Assembly (NCBI GenBank): GCA_013398055.1
Contig: VZRS01002384.1
Coordinates: 175,558-239,557, forward strand
Direction of reading: 5' to 3'
From: Ifrita kowaldi
Taxonomy: Eukaryota; Chordata; Aves; Passeriformes; Cinclosomatidae
DNA length: 64,000 nucleotides
The translations under genes were made by a program, and so were the position numbers. The notes under the pieces are model-generated. The model searched no databases and was not told the DNA's origin. It saw only the letters and a program-made list of their open reading frames with translations. Below, piece after piece: positions 38,801 through 53,800 of the stretch. The first letter of the stretch is position 1. Each line of letters starts with the position of its first letter.

Positions 38801-41800
38801 AATGTCTAACACAATGAGAGGAATTCAAGGGTGAAGGAATTGCAGGAACGAAAGAAATGGACTCTCACAGTGCAATTAGCTTCACCTAATCCTAGCTTTC
38901 AGTGGTAGTTATATGTCTACTACAAGGCTGCATCTTTGGCTGTTCCTGCTAGTGAGAAATAGAATGGAATGACAGGATGGCACCCAGGTCTGTCTTTCTG
39001 GCTTGATGGAGAGGTTGTTAGATGACTGGCTTACCTTTTGTACACCTAACATCTGGGGCATCTAGGAGGAACTTTATCTGCAGCATTTCTATTTCACTGC
39101 CCTGTCATTAACCATTCTCTCAGGTAAGGACCTGATGCTCAGTCTGAAGGTCCAGTACCAGCAGACTCAGGAGTATGAGTATGGCTCCCCTAGTGGAAAG
39201 AACGAGCAGTCCTGACTGAATCCACTGACTTCCACAGGGAGGAATTGAGATGTTTCCTTTAGGATTGCTACTTCACCTCAATGCAAGCTAAATGTTCAAT
39301 TAGTGGCAGGCTTATTTTCCAGAAGCGTCCCATGTTTCCACAAGTTACACACATGGTAGCTCAGCACAATGTAAAACATCACAAACTCCAATTATTAAGT
39401 TGCCATATGGCATTCATTCCTCATACCTGAAACTAGGCAGAACATTAACATAAGATTCAAAAGATGAAAATCTGGATAGTGAACTGCTGTTTAAAACTCC
39501 AGGTTGCTTCTCAGGCAGCCAAAACAAAATCCAAATGGTACAATTCCAGTATTTCACAAGTAAATGAAAACTCCCACTTCCTATAAACAAAATATATAGT
39601 AATCAAATTTGACTACTCTATAAATCTGTATGGTAGCAAAATCTCATTATTTCAGCTGCCTTTTTAACTCAAGCAAGATTCCAAGACATTAACATGTCTA
39701 ATGCAATAATAAAAAGGCATGTGGGAAGGGTTTTACTAAAGTAACATTCCAGTAATCTGCTAAAATACAAAAGCAATCAGGAGAAAAATCACTGGTTAAG
39801 CAGCTACATTAACATTTCATTATTTTTAATTGAGTGAAATAGCACTACACTATGTGCAGTATTTTATGCAATTTTAATAAAGGCAAATCAACTGTAACTA
39901 ATTTGAATGCTTTATTAAAGCATACTTCAACCTTCAAGTGTGAATTATTGTGGATAATTAAGTATATTACTGTACCATATAGCTTGGCAAATTGAGCCTC
40001 TTCGGTGTGCTGGAGATCAATGAAGTATTAACATAATAATTGTTTATCATCCTGATAGACATATAAATGTGTGTTTTAACACTGTGTATTTCTATCAACA
40101 TTCCAGAAATATTTCTGGTTCTTTGTGGCTTACTTCACACTGTCATTCAACTGAGTGCATTGCAAAAAAATTATTTCTTCTTTTTAATGTTGATATATAT
40201 TTATGATGAATATATTTATTATGAAATATACTGAACAGAACATGTTAAAAAATGACCAAACAAAAACAAACCCTCAAATTTCATCTTAGAAAAAATGCAT
40301 TTAAAATATTCATGATAGAGAGAAAATTAATTGGGCCAAACCCAAGACTCCTTACTATACTAATAAATAGAAATCACCAGGAATCATTTGCTGACCCTCA
40401 AATTAAATATGACCTGATTCTTGCCACCCTCTTACTTCTACACGTTTGTCTACACCTTTTTACTCCCCTTCCCCCTTCCAAGGTGGCTGGCTGTGGGATG
40501 ACAAACTGGTGTGTAATGTTGCCAAGGTGTGCCCAGGCAGGTGACATTTAGAGAAATGCAAGTTGTTGTGAGAAAAAAATACAGTGCAGTTATTGCTGGC
40601 AACTTAGCAGGATAGTTCAGTGCCTGGGCTTGCACACAGGCCCTCCTAAAGATGGACCCAAGAAATTGGTATAGCTTCAGCCTTGCCCCTGCATTCTGCC
40701 ATTGCTCCTATCTCCTCAGTCCTGGCTGCTTTGGTCTTGCTAAATGATTTCTTCTCTGCGACTAGTGTCCATTTTTCTTTTAAGCTTTATTCACCTGTAC
40801 TTCAGGTTTTCTTCATATTTTCCTAAATCTAGATTTCCTAGCTGTTGCCCTAAACATATTTTTAAAGATGTTAGCAAAGGCACTTGAGACTATATCTGAC
40901 TTTACTATGAGGACACTATCAGGGAGTCACCTTCACAGCAAGTATTTCAAAAATGTCAAAAGATAACCAACTTAGATTATAAATGTGAGTAAAATAGTAA
41001 TAATTCATTAGTAATTTAAGCTTTCATTATTTTCCTTTTGAGTAAAATTAATATTGGCATATATTAAGAAAAGTATTTGATGCCCTCTCAAAGATTGCTA
41101 CATGAACATCTAATTGCAATGGCATATTGCTCTGTGGCTGATGATTATTTCATATTATTTTATTATTATATTTTTTATGCTCAGGTTTTATATTCAGAAT
41201 ATAGATACAAATATTATGTATATATATATATATATATAGTAGATTCAGAATATATTCAGAGGTTCAGGATTTTTTTTTTGTTTTTCTGCTGTTGCTTTTG
41301 GGGGATTTTTTTGGTTTGTTTTTCTTTTCGTAGGGAACATCCTAGATGGGGAGCATCCAACACAGCTTTGGCTAGGTGGCTTCCAGCAGCCTATGAAGAT
41401 GGCCTCAGTCAACCTCGAGGATGGGATCCCAGCATCCGATACAATGGATTCCAGCTGCCCTCGGTTAGGAAGTGTACCACAAGATCACTCAAAACACTTT
41501 CACTGGGCTGTTACCATACCTGCCACCATAGATCTCCATTTACATCAGTGAACGGAGTATCTGTGTAAAATACTTCAGACGTATCTCTGGAGCTTAGCTA
41601 AGAAGCCAGTGGCTTTGCTAAAGCATAAGTCCAACCACGTGGTGAGAGGTCCCCTGCCCCTGGCTGGGGTAAGCCCATGGAGCAGTGCTGGGGGGCACTG
41701 ACTGCCTTGAGGGGCAGCCCAGTACTCCATAAAGAGCTGTGGGGGAGAGCAGGCAGGGCAGGAGCTGGCCAAATGCCCGGCCTGGCAGGCACCAGACAGC

Positions 41801-44800
41801 AGGCAGCCAGCAGACACAGGGTGATGATTGCTCAGGAAGAGAAAAGGTGCAAAGTCAACCTAATTTTGAACTTCCCATGATGAAATTGTAGGGAGGGAGG
41901 TCTACAAGGATGCACACTGCCATGGCAAAGGGCAATGGTTACAAGTTGCTACAGAGAAAATTTTGTCTTGAAAAAAGAAATTAATTTGTTGTGAGCACAA
42001 TTAAATGTTGGAATAGGTTTTTGTTGGAATATGGATTCCAGCCTAGAGAACTTCTGGCTTATCCCTAATGGGAAATACCCAAGATCTGTCTTGATGGGGC
42101 TCTCAATAACCTAATCCCTGCTTTCAATTTGAAGTTGCACATTGTGGTCTCCAGAATTTCCTTTCAGCCTCGACTTTCCAGTGATTTTATGATTCTTTGC
42201 TTTATTAATGGTGCCTTTATTCAGGGAAGGAGGAGGGGGAAATGAAGGTTGGGTGTTAACTAAATAGATATGAAGCACACAGACGTGCTAGCATGTGTGT
42301 AGGTGTGTGCATGTACGCCATTCCTCATAGGCTAGCAAGCCTTAACTGAACAAGTATTGCTGTCAATTCATAACTTCATTTTTTAGCTAGTCCAACTTAC
42401 TGAGCTTAGAAAATATTGCAGTATTTATGGATTTTAGCACCTCATATACTTAAAAAATAGCAGACCTGTCATAGAGGGAAGTTTGAAAAGAGAATACTTG
42501 CACAGAGGACTGGGTGAAAAATTCCCCAGTGCCGTGTGCAATGATTTGGGCTGGATTTGTAATTTGTGATTTGTCATCATTGCTTTGAAACCTGACTTTT
42601 AATGGACTCAAAGTCTTTTTATTTTAACCATTGTATGTTTAATAAGGATAAGCAAGAGAATTTAGTGTTAATGTCAGCTGTAACTCATGTTATTAATTAA
42701 ATAACATTGTCTCTAAGCTGCACAATTTAGCGCTCAGAGATGAAAACTTGACATTTACAAAGGCAAATTTCCAGTAGATAGTACAAACTGCCTTTTTCTA
42801 GATTCATTAGGGTACATGTTTGTAAAGTAAAACACTCTTAAAAAAGATTATATAACCGTACCGGATCTGATTATCAACATCTGACCATCAGCAAGGTTCT
42901 CTGCTTTCTTTCGGAGTAAGATACAGTAAAACTAATGTCATAAAGTTTTTTCTCATTTACATATTTGTCCTTTTTTTTTGTACTTTTAGCTATCTAACTA
43001 TATCCTTTTGAAAATAATGTGAAAATAATGTGAAGATGATAGATAAGTGTGAGGATTGCTATAAAGCAATACTAGATCACAGTATAACTGTGCAAGTTAA
43101 CAGTGATAAGAAAATTTTACTAAATTCAAGAAAAAGTTTGTGATTTGTGGTCACCAAAGATGTTAAAATACTTATCTAAAGTCATGAATTCCTGATGACC
43201 TGTATGTAGCTTGCTCTCAACTATTTCAGTATAAATCCTGATGTTCCTAACAAGTCCCATGATGCCTGTTGTCCTTATCAATTCTATTTAACTGAACCTG
43301 CCTTATACATTCATTATATAGCCCTTATATTTATTACAGGCTCTGTAGTGTTTTATCTATTTTATGTGCTGCCCTTTCAGTTGCTTGACTTCCAAGGTAG
43401 GTGTTATACGCCAGGGAATATTTTGCAGCATGAGGGAGGAATCTGTGAATAATGATACCCCTAACATTTCCACAAACTGAGTGCTGATTTTGCTCTGATG
43501 GTTTTGCGTGGTTATTAATATAAGTTGGACATGTAGCATTGATGGCTCCATGTGCTCATCCTCAGAGTATCTGTATCCCCATGCAGCTTGCACAGAAGTG
43601 TGTCAGAAATATATTTTGGCTTCTCCCTGCCTGGGAAAAGGAAGCAAAACTTTCAGCTACCAGGTATTTGCGACCTAGCTCATGTCCTGGGCTGCATAAT
43701 CTCCTTCATTTACGCACAGAGCAGCTCAGACGCTCTGTGTATCAACAGTGATTTGAGATTTCCCAGCAAATATTTTTGTTTAAGGAGGAGAAAACAGAAT
43801 AAATAGAAAGAAAACTTTTAGACAATCTAAAAGAAACGTGAGGTTTTCAAAATTCTCTGGAAAGAAACAGATCAAAGATACGCTGCTCACTGGCAAACAT
43901 AAGAAAACCAGCTAAAACTGTGGCACCTGGTCTCAGCTCCTGAACAGAAATAAGAGCCTGACAGAGGTTGGATTTTATATTGTTGGATTTTTTGTTTTGG
44001 TTTGGTTTTAGGCAAAGTGTTAGAAGCACTATAAAATATAAAGCTGGGGAGGGGGAAGATAGCTTTTATCACTGTTCCCCATAGTTTTTAGTGTTTTATC
44101 ATTTTGTGAGAAGTAAAAACTGCTTGGCACGCAAGGTAAATTTGTTCTCTTCTCAGGTTCGTGAAGTGACAAGAAAAATTATTCATGCACCTAATGAGGC
44201 TGTTACTGAAGACAACCTGTATTCTGATATCATTATGGTATGGGGACAGTACATAGACCATGACATTGCATTCACACCCCAGAGCACAAGTAGAACCACC
44301 TTCCTAAATGGGATGGAGTGCCAGATGACTTGCGAAAAACAAAATCCATGTTTTCCAATAAAGGTAAGATTCTAACTTAAATTCTTCGAGAGAAATTCCA
44401 GGGTCTAAACAGGTGAGTAAAGCCAAGAAACATTGGTGCAGACAGTGACAGAAAAATAGAAACCAGTACAACTATTAAATGAAACAGGTAGACTTTTAAA
44501 TTTTTTTGTAGAGATAATAAACCATAGTTAATGTATTTAATACATACATCAATTTTTTACTTAAGGTTTATGTTGCTGGGAAACCTTACTGGTCCCTCCC
44601 AATGTTATTGTTCTCCTGCTTCAAGGTTTTGAGTTCCACTGGGGAAAATAGCAAAATAGTCATTTACATTTTCAGCCAGATAATGTGAAAGGATCTTAAC
44701 ATTCCTCATTGAAAGCAAAGATAGTTCTTCCAGCTAATGCAAACTTTTGAAGAGAGCTTTCTTTTCAATGTATCTATAAAAAGGATCTTCAGGGATCTGC

Positions 44801-47800
44801 TGAAAGTTACATACATCACATCTTTGCTTTGAGCAGATGGAAAACATATTCAAAGCTTGTTAGAGGGCTAGAAGAAACATAAATTGGTATAAATATAGGA
44901 TACTGTATTTTTGATCACTTAATTTAAAGTCATAGTCTTGCTTTCACTCAAAAAATTGAGTAGAGAAGTAAAACCATACTTTTGTTTCTCAAAGCATAGC
45001 CTATACAACTCAGGCTACAGGAAAGCCCCACGCCCATCACAGCCCTTGGTGATGTTTAAGTCAGAGCAACCTAAATTGCTTTCCTTAGTGTTGCAGCTTG
45101 ATTACTGACCAGCTTCTCTATATACTGCCATGTTGGGCTTCTATCAGAATTGAAAACCTTTTCTGCCTCAGCAAACTGTAGTTGATAACCACTCCACAGT
45201 CTCCTTTTGCTTTAAGTGCCTCATTCCTCTTTCATTAAACATAGAGGAAAATGTTTGGTTAACTGTAAAGAGAACCAGATCAGGCTGTGTAAAAGGTGGC
45301 TCATATTCCATATGGTGAGAGAATTTAAAATACAGGGGAGGTTAAGTGAAATTAATGACTGCCTGCAATTTCACCACAGACAGGTAAATCAAGTCCCTGT
45401 CGCCCTGGAGATATGGACTTTTGAAAGTTTGCAAACATATCTTGAGAGCATTCAGAAAGAACACAGGCTTCTTAAAGAACCACATTCTTTCAGACATTGA
45501 GTGACTGAGAGCACTGAGTAACCTGAATCTGCCAAAAAAGCCCTAATTATTAAGAGTACGCCATAGTTTTGACAAAAATATCTAGTTTGCTGTGTTTCAG
45601 ATTTCCATCTGGGGCAGGAAATTATTTTTTTCTGTTTATGTTTTTAAGTAATAGCCTTAGAAACATTCCCATTCCCAAAGTCTTCCGGGAGAGGCTAGGG
45701 CGGGCATCCAATCCCTGACCAGCAGTGCTTTGTATGATGGGAAAATTGATCCATCTGAAACACATGCCACAACATATTGACTCCTATTTTTAAAAAGTCT
45801 GTTTGCTGTAGCTATAAAACTGCAAAAGTCTTCAAAAGTCGTTTGTGTTTACGATATATTCTTTGAAATAGCACTTTTAGTATTGATTTTTAAGTGCAAA
45901 ACCCCCATATTTTTTTATTACTACATGGATTTTTAGATTGAGAGGAGACTCATACTGTTTCCCATAACTTGGATGAAATGTGGATCACAGGGACCATAGA
46001 GGTCTGATCACTGAACCCTGACTAATTCAAACCTCAAAATCCCATCTACTTAAAAAAGAGACATCTTAAGGGATCTTTAAGAAAGGACTCCAAGGCTACT
46101 ATTATTCGTGTGGTAGAAGCATTCAGTGCAGAGGGATAAAAGGCACACAGATTGTCATGGCATAGACTTGCAAGTGCATCCTTCAGTGCTCTAAACAAGG
46201 CACAGATTTTGGATTTCTGTCTTGGAGCTGTGACGAGATTCAGAGAGCATGTTTCAAGGCTGCTCTTGAAGGAGAGTTATGTGATCATGTATTAATCTAT
46301 TACTGAGTACTGAACGTGTAGCTAAATCCAGCACTGCAAGCTACTCCTGCTCAGCAGTGGAGGCCAGCAGGTGGAAGGGTCAAGGCTACCTTTGATGTAG
46401 CCATGACTGGCCATGGCAGGGGACATACAAAGAAATTCAGTCACAACCCTGTAAGTATTAGATAAGTCTCCCAACTAGTGGACCTGTTACATAGTTACAG
46501 TCCCATGAATGATTCAACTCCATTTTGTTATTAATCTGTTATTCACAGCTTTGATGGACAGATACAAAGATGGTTGTTCTTTTGCTTTTATTATATGTTC
46601 AGTATTTTGTGACTGTTTTACTCAAAGACACAGAATAGATTCTGTATTAAAAAAAAAAAATTGAAAAGAAAGGAGTGTTGCAGGAAATAGTGTGATCAGA
46701 GGAACTAATTTTTGAACAACAAAACAAAATGCTATTACTCTCTAGAACTAATCTTCTTTCAGAATTATTAACTACATTAATCTCCACATATTAAATATTT
46801 GGAAAACTGCCACAGTTAGTTTTATACATTCATTTTGTATATGAAGAAACTGTAGCCGGTTTCCAAAGGCAGTGAAATCAATATCATATTATATAACAGT
46901 GTAGACATAGAGGCTGCAGTTTGCACTCTTGCTGTGTTCCTACAAAAGCAGCACCCAAGGGAGAATCCACCCACAGAAAAGGACAACCGTGCCTGCAGCT
47001 GCACATCCTCTCTGGGAGTTTCAGCAGGGAGAGGAGGCTCCTGACTGCACAGGTTAGGGAATCTGTCTGGAAAATGTTCAGAGTCAATGCAATTCAATGA
47101 AGGATTGAAAGAGGCAGTAATGCATTAATATTAATAACAAGTGTAGGTAAATGATTCATAGGTTACCAGGAACCATTGTGATTTTCTATTCTGGACACTT
47201 TTATAACAAAGGCTATAGAATTTCTCTCAGCAATTCTCACACAGAGCCTGTAGCTTCAGGTAGAGCCTGAACATCTTTTTTCTGTATATTTACAGGGTCC
47301 CCTAATGGGAAGAAAAACCCACCAAACCTACTAGCTTTAGTTTACACTTCTTTTATAGCAGCCTGACATGCAGAAGAGAGTTGTGGAGATAACTTGTCAT
47401 TCCTCAGATTATTATTTCAGGTTAGGGTTGAGACATAAAGAAGCGTTAGAAAGACTTTCATAGGAGAGCCACTGACTTCATTCAGTATTAATTACATTGC
47501 TGCCAATAAGTTAGACACGGCGCATACACCTGGGATGATGCAATCCAGAAAAGCTTTCAGTTACCTGGGACACAAAAAGGTGGAAAAGAAACAGAGTCAC
47601 AGAAAAGTGAGGTGATTTGAAAAAGGCAACATGTAACATGATAAGTTACTGTCTCAGCTACAAATAGATCTGTCATGTGCACTCAATAACCAGCAAAATG
47701 AGTCCTGCCTTCCTCTTGTTTCAGAAGCAGCAGCTCGCTGTCAGATGGGGTCATGGACTCTTCTCCAAGTTGCATGTCTACAAATAAGCATTCATATGTT

Positions 47801-50800
47801 CCTTTTTTTCAATCTTTCACAGACCATAAGCTAGACGTTCTTTTAAATCTACAGCAAAAAAACCTTTACAAGGTCATTTCCCACAGAATAAATTCACACC
47901 AAGAAAGTTTTTTCTTTAACTGAAATATAAGTTTAGAGATTGTGGTAGACTTAAACAATTATTGCCTTTCATTTTCCTACACATAGAAGAATTTCACTAT
48001 AACCAGGTTTGGCCATGCTTATATAATAATCATTTAAATCAACATGCAGTTATACAGGAAAAGTATTGTCGCCAATCAGGGTTTTGTTGGGATTTTTTTC
48101 CCTCTAGAACTATGTGACACAAAGAAAAGAGAATCATACAAATTTTATTCATTAGTTTTGGAAAAAAACTGCGATTCAGTACCCATTTCAGCAGAAAAGG
48201 GTCTCTTTTTTTCACTCAGGTTATTTTTAATGCCTATCGAATAATAATGTAAGGAACCTCCAATTTACACATTCAGCTGCGGGCTGCAAACTACTCACCC
48301 TATGAAAAGGGAAAGGATGGCATTATGCAGCTCTGCCAGTCCCTTAATGTTCATTACTGCTGTTTTTCTCCACTGGGGACCAGAACGGATTGAATTGAAA
48401 TTGCGGAGGCAGTTAACTAAAGATTATTCAGTATGAACTTCATTCAGTGTTGTTATGTTTTGGTGTGAGCCTTGCTGTTTAACAGCTTAAAGGCATTTCC
48501 TACATTCTTTTCTCAGTGATACCTGAATTCTTCCAGGTTCTCCCGATAACTAGAAGCAGGACACACTCAAACTCATGCAGGGCTGTGGCTGTCAGGTTCA
48601 GATATTTGTAGTATGAGATGAGTTGCCTGCTTACATTACCACCTGAAGGGAAAAAGAAGCCACACTAATAGCAAAAGACTTAATAACAAATATTAAATAG
48701 AAAACACAAGACAGAGAAATTATTGATTTCGAAAAACAGTGAAAGAAAATGACTTATTTCCTTCAAACATAACCTACTTTGATTTGCTAAAACCTAGACA
48801 ATGAAGAAATAATGGTAGAAGTGCTTTACCAAACAAAATTGGAAAACAAATTAAGCTATTTCTTAATGTAAATGATTTGTTGTTATCAATCCCTACTGAC
48901 ATGTGTTCTCAGTAGTAAGAAAATTTTACTGGGTATAATAAATGAGGTAACAGTGTTATTATATAAAGTTAATTAATTTTATTCCAAAGTTGCTTTTTTA
49001 CTGTTAACCCCAATTTAATGACTGTTCTATCTTTGCAGACTGATCTCTGTATTATTAGCAAAATGAAGAAGAAATTATATCGCATATGCAGAATTCACTG
49101 TCTTCTGCCAAAGAGTTCTGAAAAATGAAAAGCAAGCAGATAGAATACAAATAAGGGTTAGCTCAGGTGTCTGTACAAAACATTTATTTTCTCTTAGTCA
49201 GATTTTTGAACCTCATTATTTGACCTCAGTGTCTCAAACCAATAAAGGACTGGGCAGTCTTTCATTTAGTCAAGTCTATGTGCAGCCTTTGCTTTTTATA
49301 AATATAGTCAGAAATCAGTAAGACATCTGATGCTGCAAAATAATGTGGTAGGAGACTTGTGGGGAACTGGCGGAAAGCAGAATGAATATTTACATCTGTC
49401 CTTTTTTGTTAGGAAACTGGATTAGAATTCAATATTGAACCAAAGCTTTTGCAGCATGCTGCTGCAGACACTGAAACTCCTCATTATGTTTTTATGCATA
49501 CAGGTAAACCTGCTGCTTCACTTGCTGTTCGGTAGAACAGAATTTGACCAGATGTTCACATCTTCACTCTGATACATTTTATGGTGAATTTTGATTGTAA
49601 AGCCAGACTGGTTTAGATGTAGATGTATTACATCAGTAGCTTATGATAGAGTAAAAGTTTTGGGGTTTGTCTTTGATTAAAAAAAGGTTAATCTCTTCCC
49701 TTAAATCTAAAGAAAAACAATCTATACAGATTTAGAATATGTCACTCCTGTAGATGAGGTATGAACAATGAAAAACTGAGAGAGTGAATGTAAATATTTA
49801 GACAAGACTCAATTTGGCATCCACAGCTGTTCTCCTCCCCTCAGAAGATGCCCTTATTTTGTATGCAGGTGACCACCAATGACACATTATCTGCAGGGAT
49901 GGATTGCCTACCCTTCTACCGCTCATCTCCTGCATGCGGCACTGGTGATCACGATATTCTCTTCGGAAATATATCAGTGCTAAACACAAGACAACAGATC
50001 AATGGCTTAACTTCTTTCCTTGATGCTTCTACAGTCTATGGCAGTACTCCTGCTGTTGAAAACAAACTGAGGAATTTAACAAGCAAAGAAGGCCTTCTTA
50101 GAGTAAACCTAAAGTATTATGATAACCATCGGGAATACCTGCCTTTTACAGACCAGATCCCATCCCCCTGTGCACAAGACTCAAGTGCAAGTGGAGCTGA
50201 GAGGGTGGAATGCTTTCTGGCCGGGGACAGCCGCTCCAGCGAGGTCACGTCCCTGGCTGCCATGCACACGCTGTGGCTGAGGGAGCACAACCGCCTGGCC
50301 CGGGCCCTCAAACGCATCAATGGCCACTGGAGCGCCGAGACCGTCTACCAAGAGGCACGGAAAATCGTTGGTGCTCTGCATCAGGTTGGCTGCTCGTTTG
50401 CTTACCTACACATTGCAGTGAATATCTTAGAACAGAGCTCACAAAGCTTCGAATATGCTTCTGTGAGCAGTTTTTGAGATCACGTTACCTTTTTTTTCCC
50501 ACCTATGTCTGGGCTTCAAATTTGGCGTGTTTAACATTTGTTTTGTTTTCCACTTTCCTAAATGCAACGTCCTGGTCCTTAGTTTGTCCAGGCATCATAG
50601 TGCTCTGATTTTCATGGCAGTTTCTACTCAGATACATATTTATGCAGGCTTCTCCAATGTCTGTTTTGTCTGTTAAAGAGGCCTTTTCAGATGCCTTTTT
50701 TTTTTTTTTTGGTAAAGGAAATTATTTGAAAGTAATGTTTCTGTATTTACATAATGTTCAAAATGTTTACTTTCTTACAGGTATTATATAAATAACAAAT

Positions 50801-53800
50801 TCCCTGTGTAAAAATGCCTGTGAGGTTCTCAATGAAGTAGTAATGCACAAACTTCAGGGGCTGTTGTTGACAGGAGATAGCAGGAGAAATAAGTGTGGGA
50901 AAATACAGAAGAAAAGAGTCCATAAGGATGTTTATATTAGACACGTTTTCTGACTCTTAAAAATTTTTTTTCAGTACCAAAGGAGACTTTTTTGAAGATA
51001 AATTGGGGAAGGATGTGATAAAACTTCACTTTTTTGATAAAACATTTTCCTTTCTTCTGCCACAATTTTTAGACAGTGGAATAGAATACAAAGTATGTTT
51101 CCTTTAAGAAACCACATGCATTGTCTAATGCATTGTTACTTGCACTCAAAGCCATATACCTTCAGAGAAGTATCATACTTCATTTAATTGTATTTAGTCA
51201 GTCCTTTGGAAATTTTTGACTTTTTGTTTACTTTAACCAAGTTAGCTCCTCTGCCATAAATATGCCATTTGCATTAAAAGAATGGCATTGACAAGTCAGA
51301 ATGGCTGTTAACACTTGTTAGAAGAAAAGTGCAGGTCCAAAAGCAGGCCTCTGTGCATTCATACACTTCTGATTTACATACACAAATGTTATGGCCTGAA
51401 AGAAACCGCTTTGTGCAAGGCAATGCACTGCATGGACCAGCGCTGCTCATTATCTCTGCCGGTATCGCAGACTAATGAGATTTGCCTATGGCTCATTAGA
51501 AATGTGTTTGAATTATATCTAGCTGGTTTAGAGATGTTCATTCAAGACATATAATTGGAGTATCTCTATTAATGTGGAAAGCTTACTGGCACACTAATGA
51601 CAGCTCTGGTTGAATTTACCTTGAGATTTCCACTATCGAGTTTTGTTTCTGTTGCTAGACGTTTCTAAAATTCTCTTTCTTTGGAAGGAATACTTTCAAG
51701 CATAATTCCTGCCTGTGGGTGTGTAATTATAGAGAATTGAACAAAAAGCCTTTTCTTTTTCCTAGAATAAAGATGAAAAAATCGCTCTTTAGACCATACT
51801 TTTCTTCCTGGACTTTTTTTGGCACCATAAATATCTCTAGTGACAAGTATTTCGTAACAGAAACTTGACAAGGTTACCAAACACAACAATTGCCTGTTGA
51901 TATCCTGGACAAAACAGATTTTTTTGGCTGCATTGTGCAGTTTCACTAAAAAGGAGTAGTGACTTTCCTTTCTATTTTATGGGAATGACACTTGCTTAAC
52001 TTTATAAAGTAATAACACTGCAGTATGCAGTGATAAAGATACATATTCTGATTTACCTCATGTTTTGTGCAGAGACATTTTTTCATTGTCATTTAATACC
52101 TGAAGAAAAAATGTCCAATTATGCAACTGCTAGTCTTAACATTACTATTTCATACCCATGCAGTTTGCACACAGCTATGCTGTTCTTTGGAGGCAGTTTC
52201 CCCTGATGTGCCATTTGGATCGTGAAAGACGGACAATTTGGCACTAGTCAGATGGAGTGGGAGTTTTGTAGATCAATCTGAATCCAATTCTCTTTGATTT
52301 GTTGCAGTACCAGAGAACCATCTCTGAATGAGTGCAGTTGCTCCCACTTGATCCCAACTGTAGGTGACAACTGCCTTTAGTTTTCAGTGTACATATAGGT
52401 GTTTATTTCACTTCTTTCTACATCTGCTTGTATTCCCTGAGCATCTTGCATGGTCCAAGGTGTGGGTTGAAAGTGGGTGACTTCTGAGATGGACAAACAT
52501 TAACTACTTGGAGGAAACGCTTGTGAAATTAGATGATTAGATAGCTCCTCTCAGAAATATGAAATTATAAAGAATAAATAAATAATATACATTATAAAAT
52601 AATATGTCTTGCATAATTTCAGAACTGATAAAGGGTATAGTTTAGACTATTAACAGAACTATAATAATGTGTTCTTTTTTTTTTAATTAAAAATTGATCT
52701 CTCATACAGCACCTTTTACCCAGAAATCTAGGACTTCAACGTCATCTTCATCATCTGTAAATCCTTTAGTATTTACAGTGAGAACTCCAAATTAACCATG
52801 CATAGCACTTTAATGAATTAAACATCATTGCTATGTTTGATAGTTCTCTATTATTTCTGCAATCTTTTCCAAGTGCAGAAGCTTCATTTAATTGGCACTT
52901 CACTGCCTCAGTGAGATACTATTCCTTTTCAGTTACAGCTGGCCAATGGCAATGACAAGATGCACTTGTGGCCTTACTTATCCTTATGATAGTTCACATA
53001 CTTTTATATTCTCTCTTCCAGCCTTTTTTTTTTTTATTTTCCTTTTCCAACCATTGTGCTCTATTCATACCAGCTTTGGGATATAGTGTAGAGGTTTTTG
53101 CAAGTAAAGTCTCCTGAACCCTATGAAAAGCAATAAGAATTTCTGTATCTTTTGCATCTAATCAGTAATAACATTTAACATGAACAAAAAGTTCTCAAAA
53201 ATAAAGTGAAATTATGTAACCTATTTCCAAACATCTAACCTGTGGCTAACTTCTGATGAAGGTGGCTCAGCCTGGAGAAAAATGCAGCCAGGATACTCAG
53301 TGGGTTCATAAGGCTGCTTGGGGACCCCTGTTGTAGTTCTGCCTTCTGAATGAGAAGAGTGTTACCTCTAACAGCAACAGCTTATCTGACTTGCAGTATT
53401 ATAGTGTTTACAGGTCAGGATTCAGTTACTTTTTCTGTAACAGTGTACATGGGATTCATGATATGATGCAAAATCTATACAAGGCCTTTTCTGACACTCA
53501 GATGCTGTTCTATCTGGATATTTACCAAATGATTGGCTGAATTGCAAAGAAATTAGTGTTTTCTTTTCTCTGATATGACTAAGTGAATAGCATTTAAATG
53601 ATCTTAATCTCTCTCTATGGTTATATAGATTACAAAGGTCATATAAAAACACTGAGCATGTGGGTCTCTGTTTAAAACACACCGCTCATTTGTCATAATT
53701 TTCCACCAAATTATACTGTTGGAACAATGACTGCCATGAGATAGTAAAAATATTGATGTTATTGGTTAAAATTGTTTTCTTCATGAGACTTCTGTAGAGC

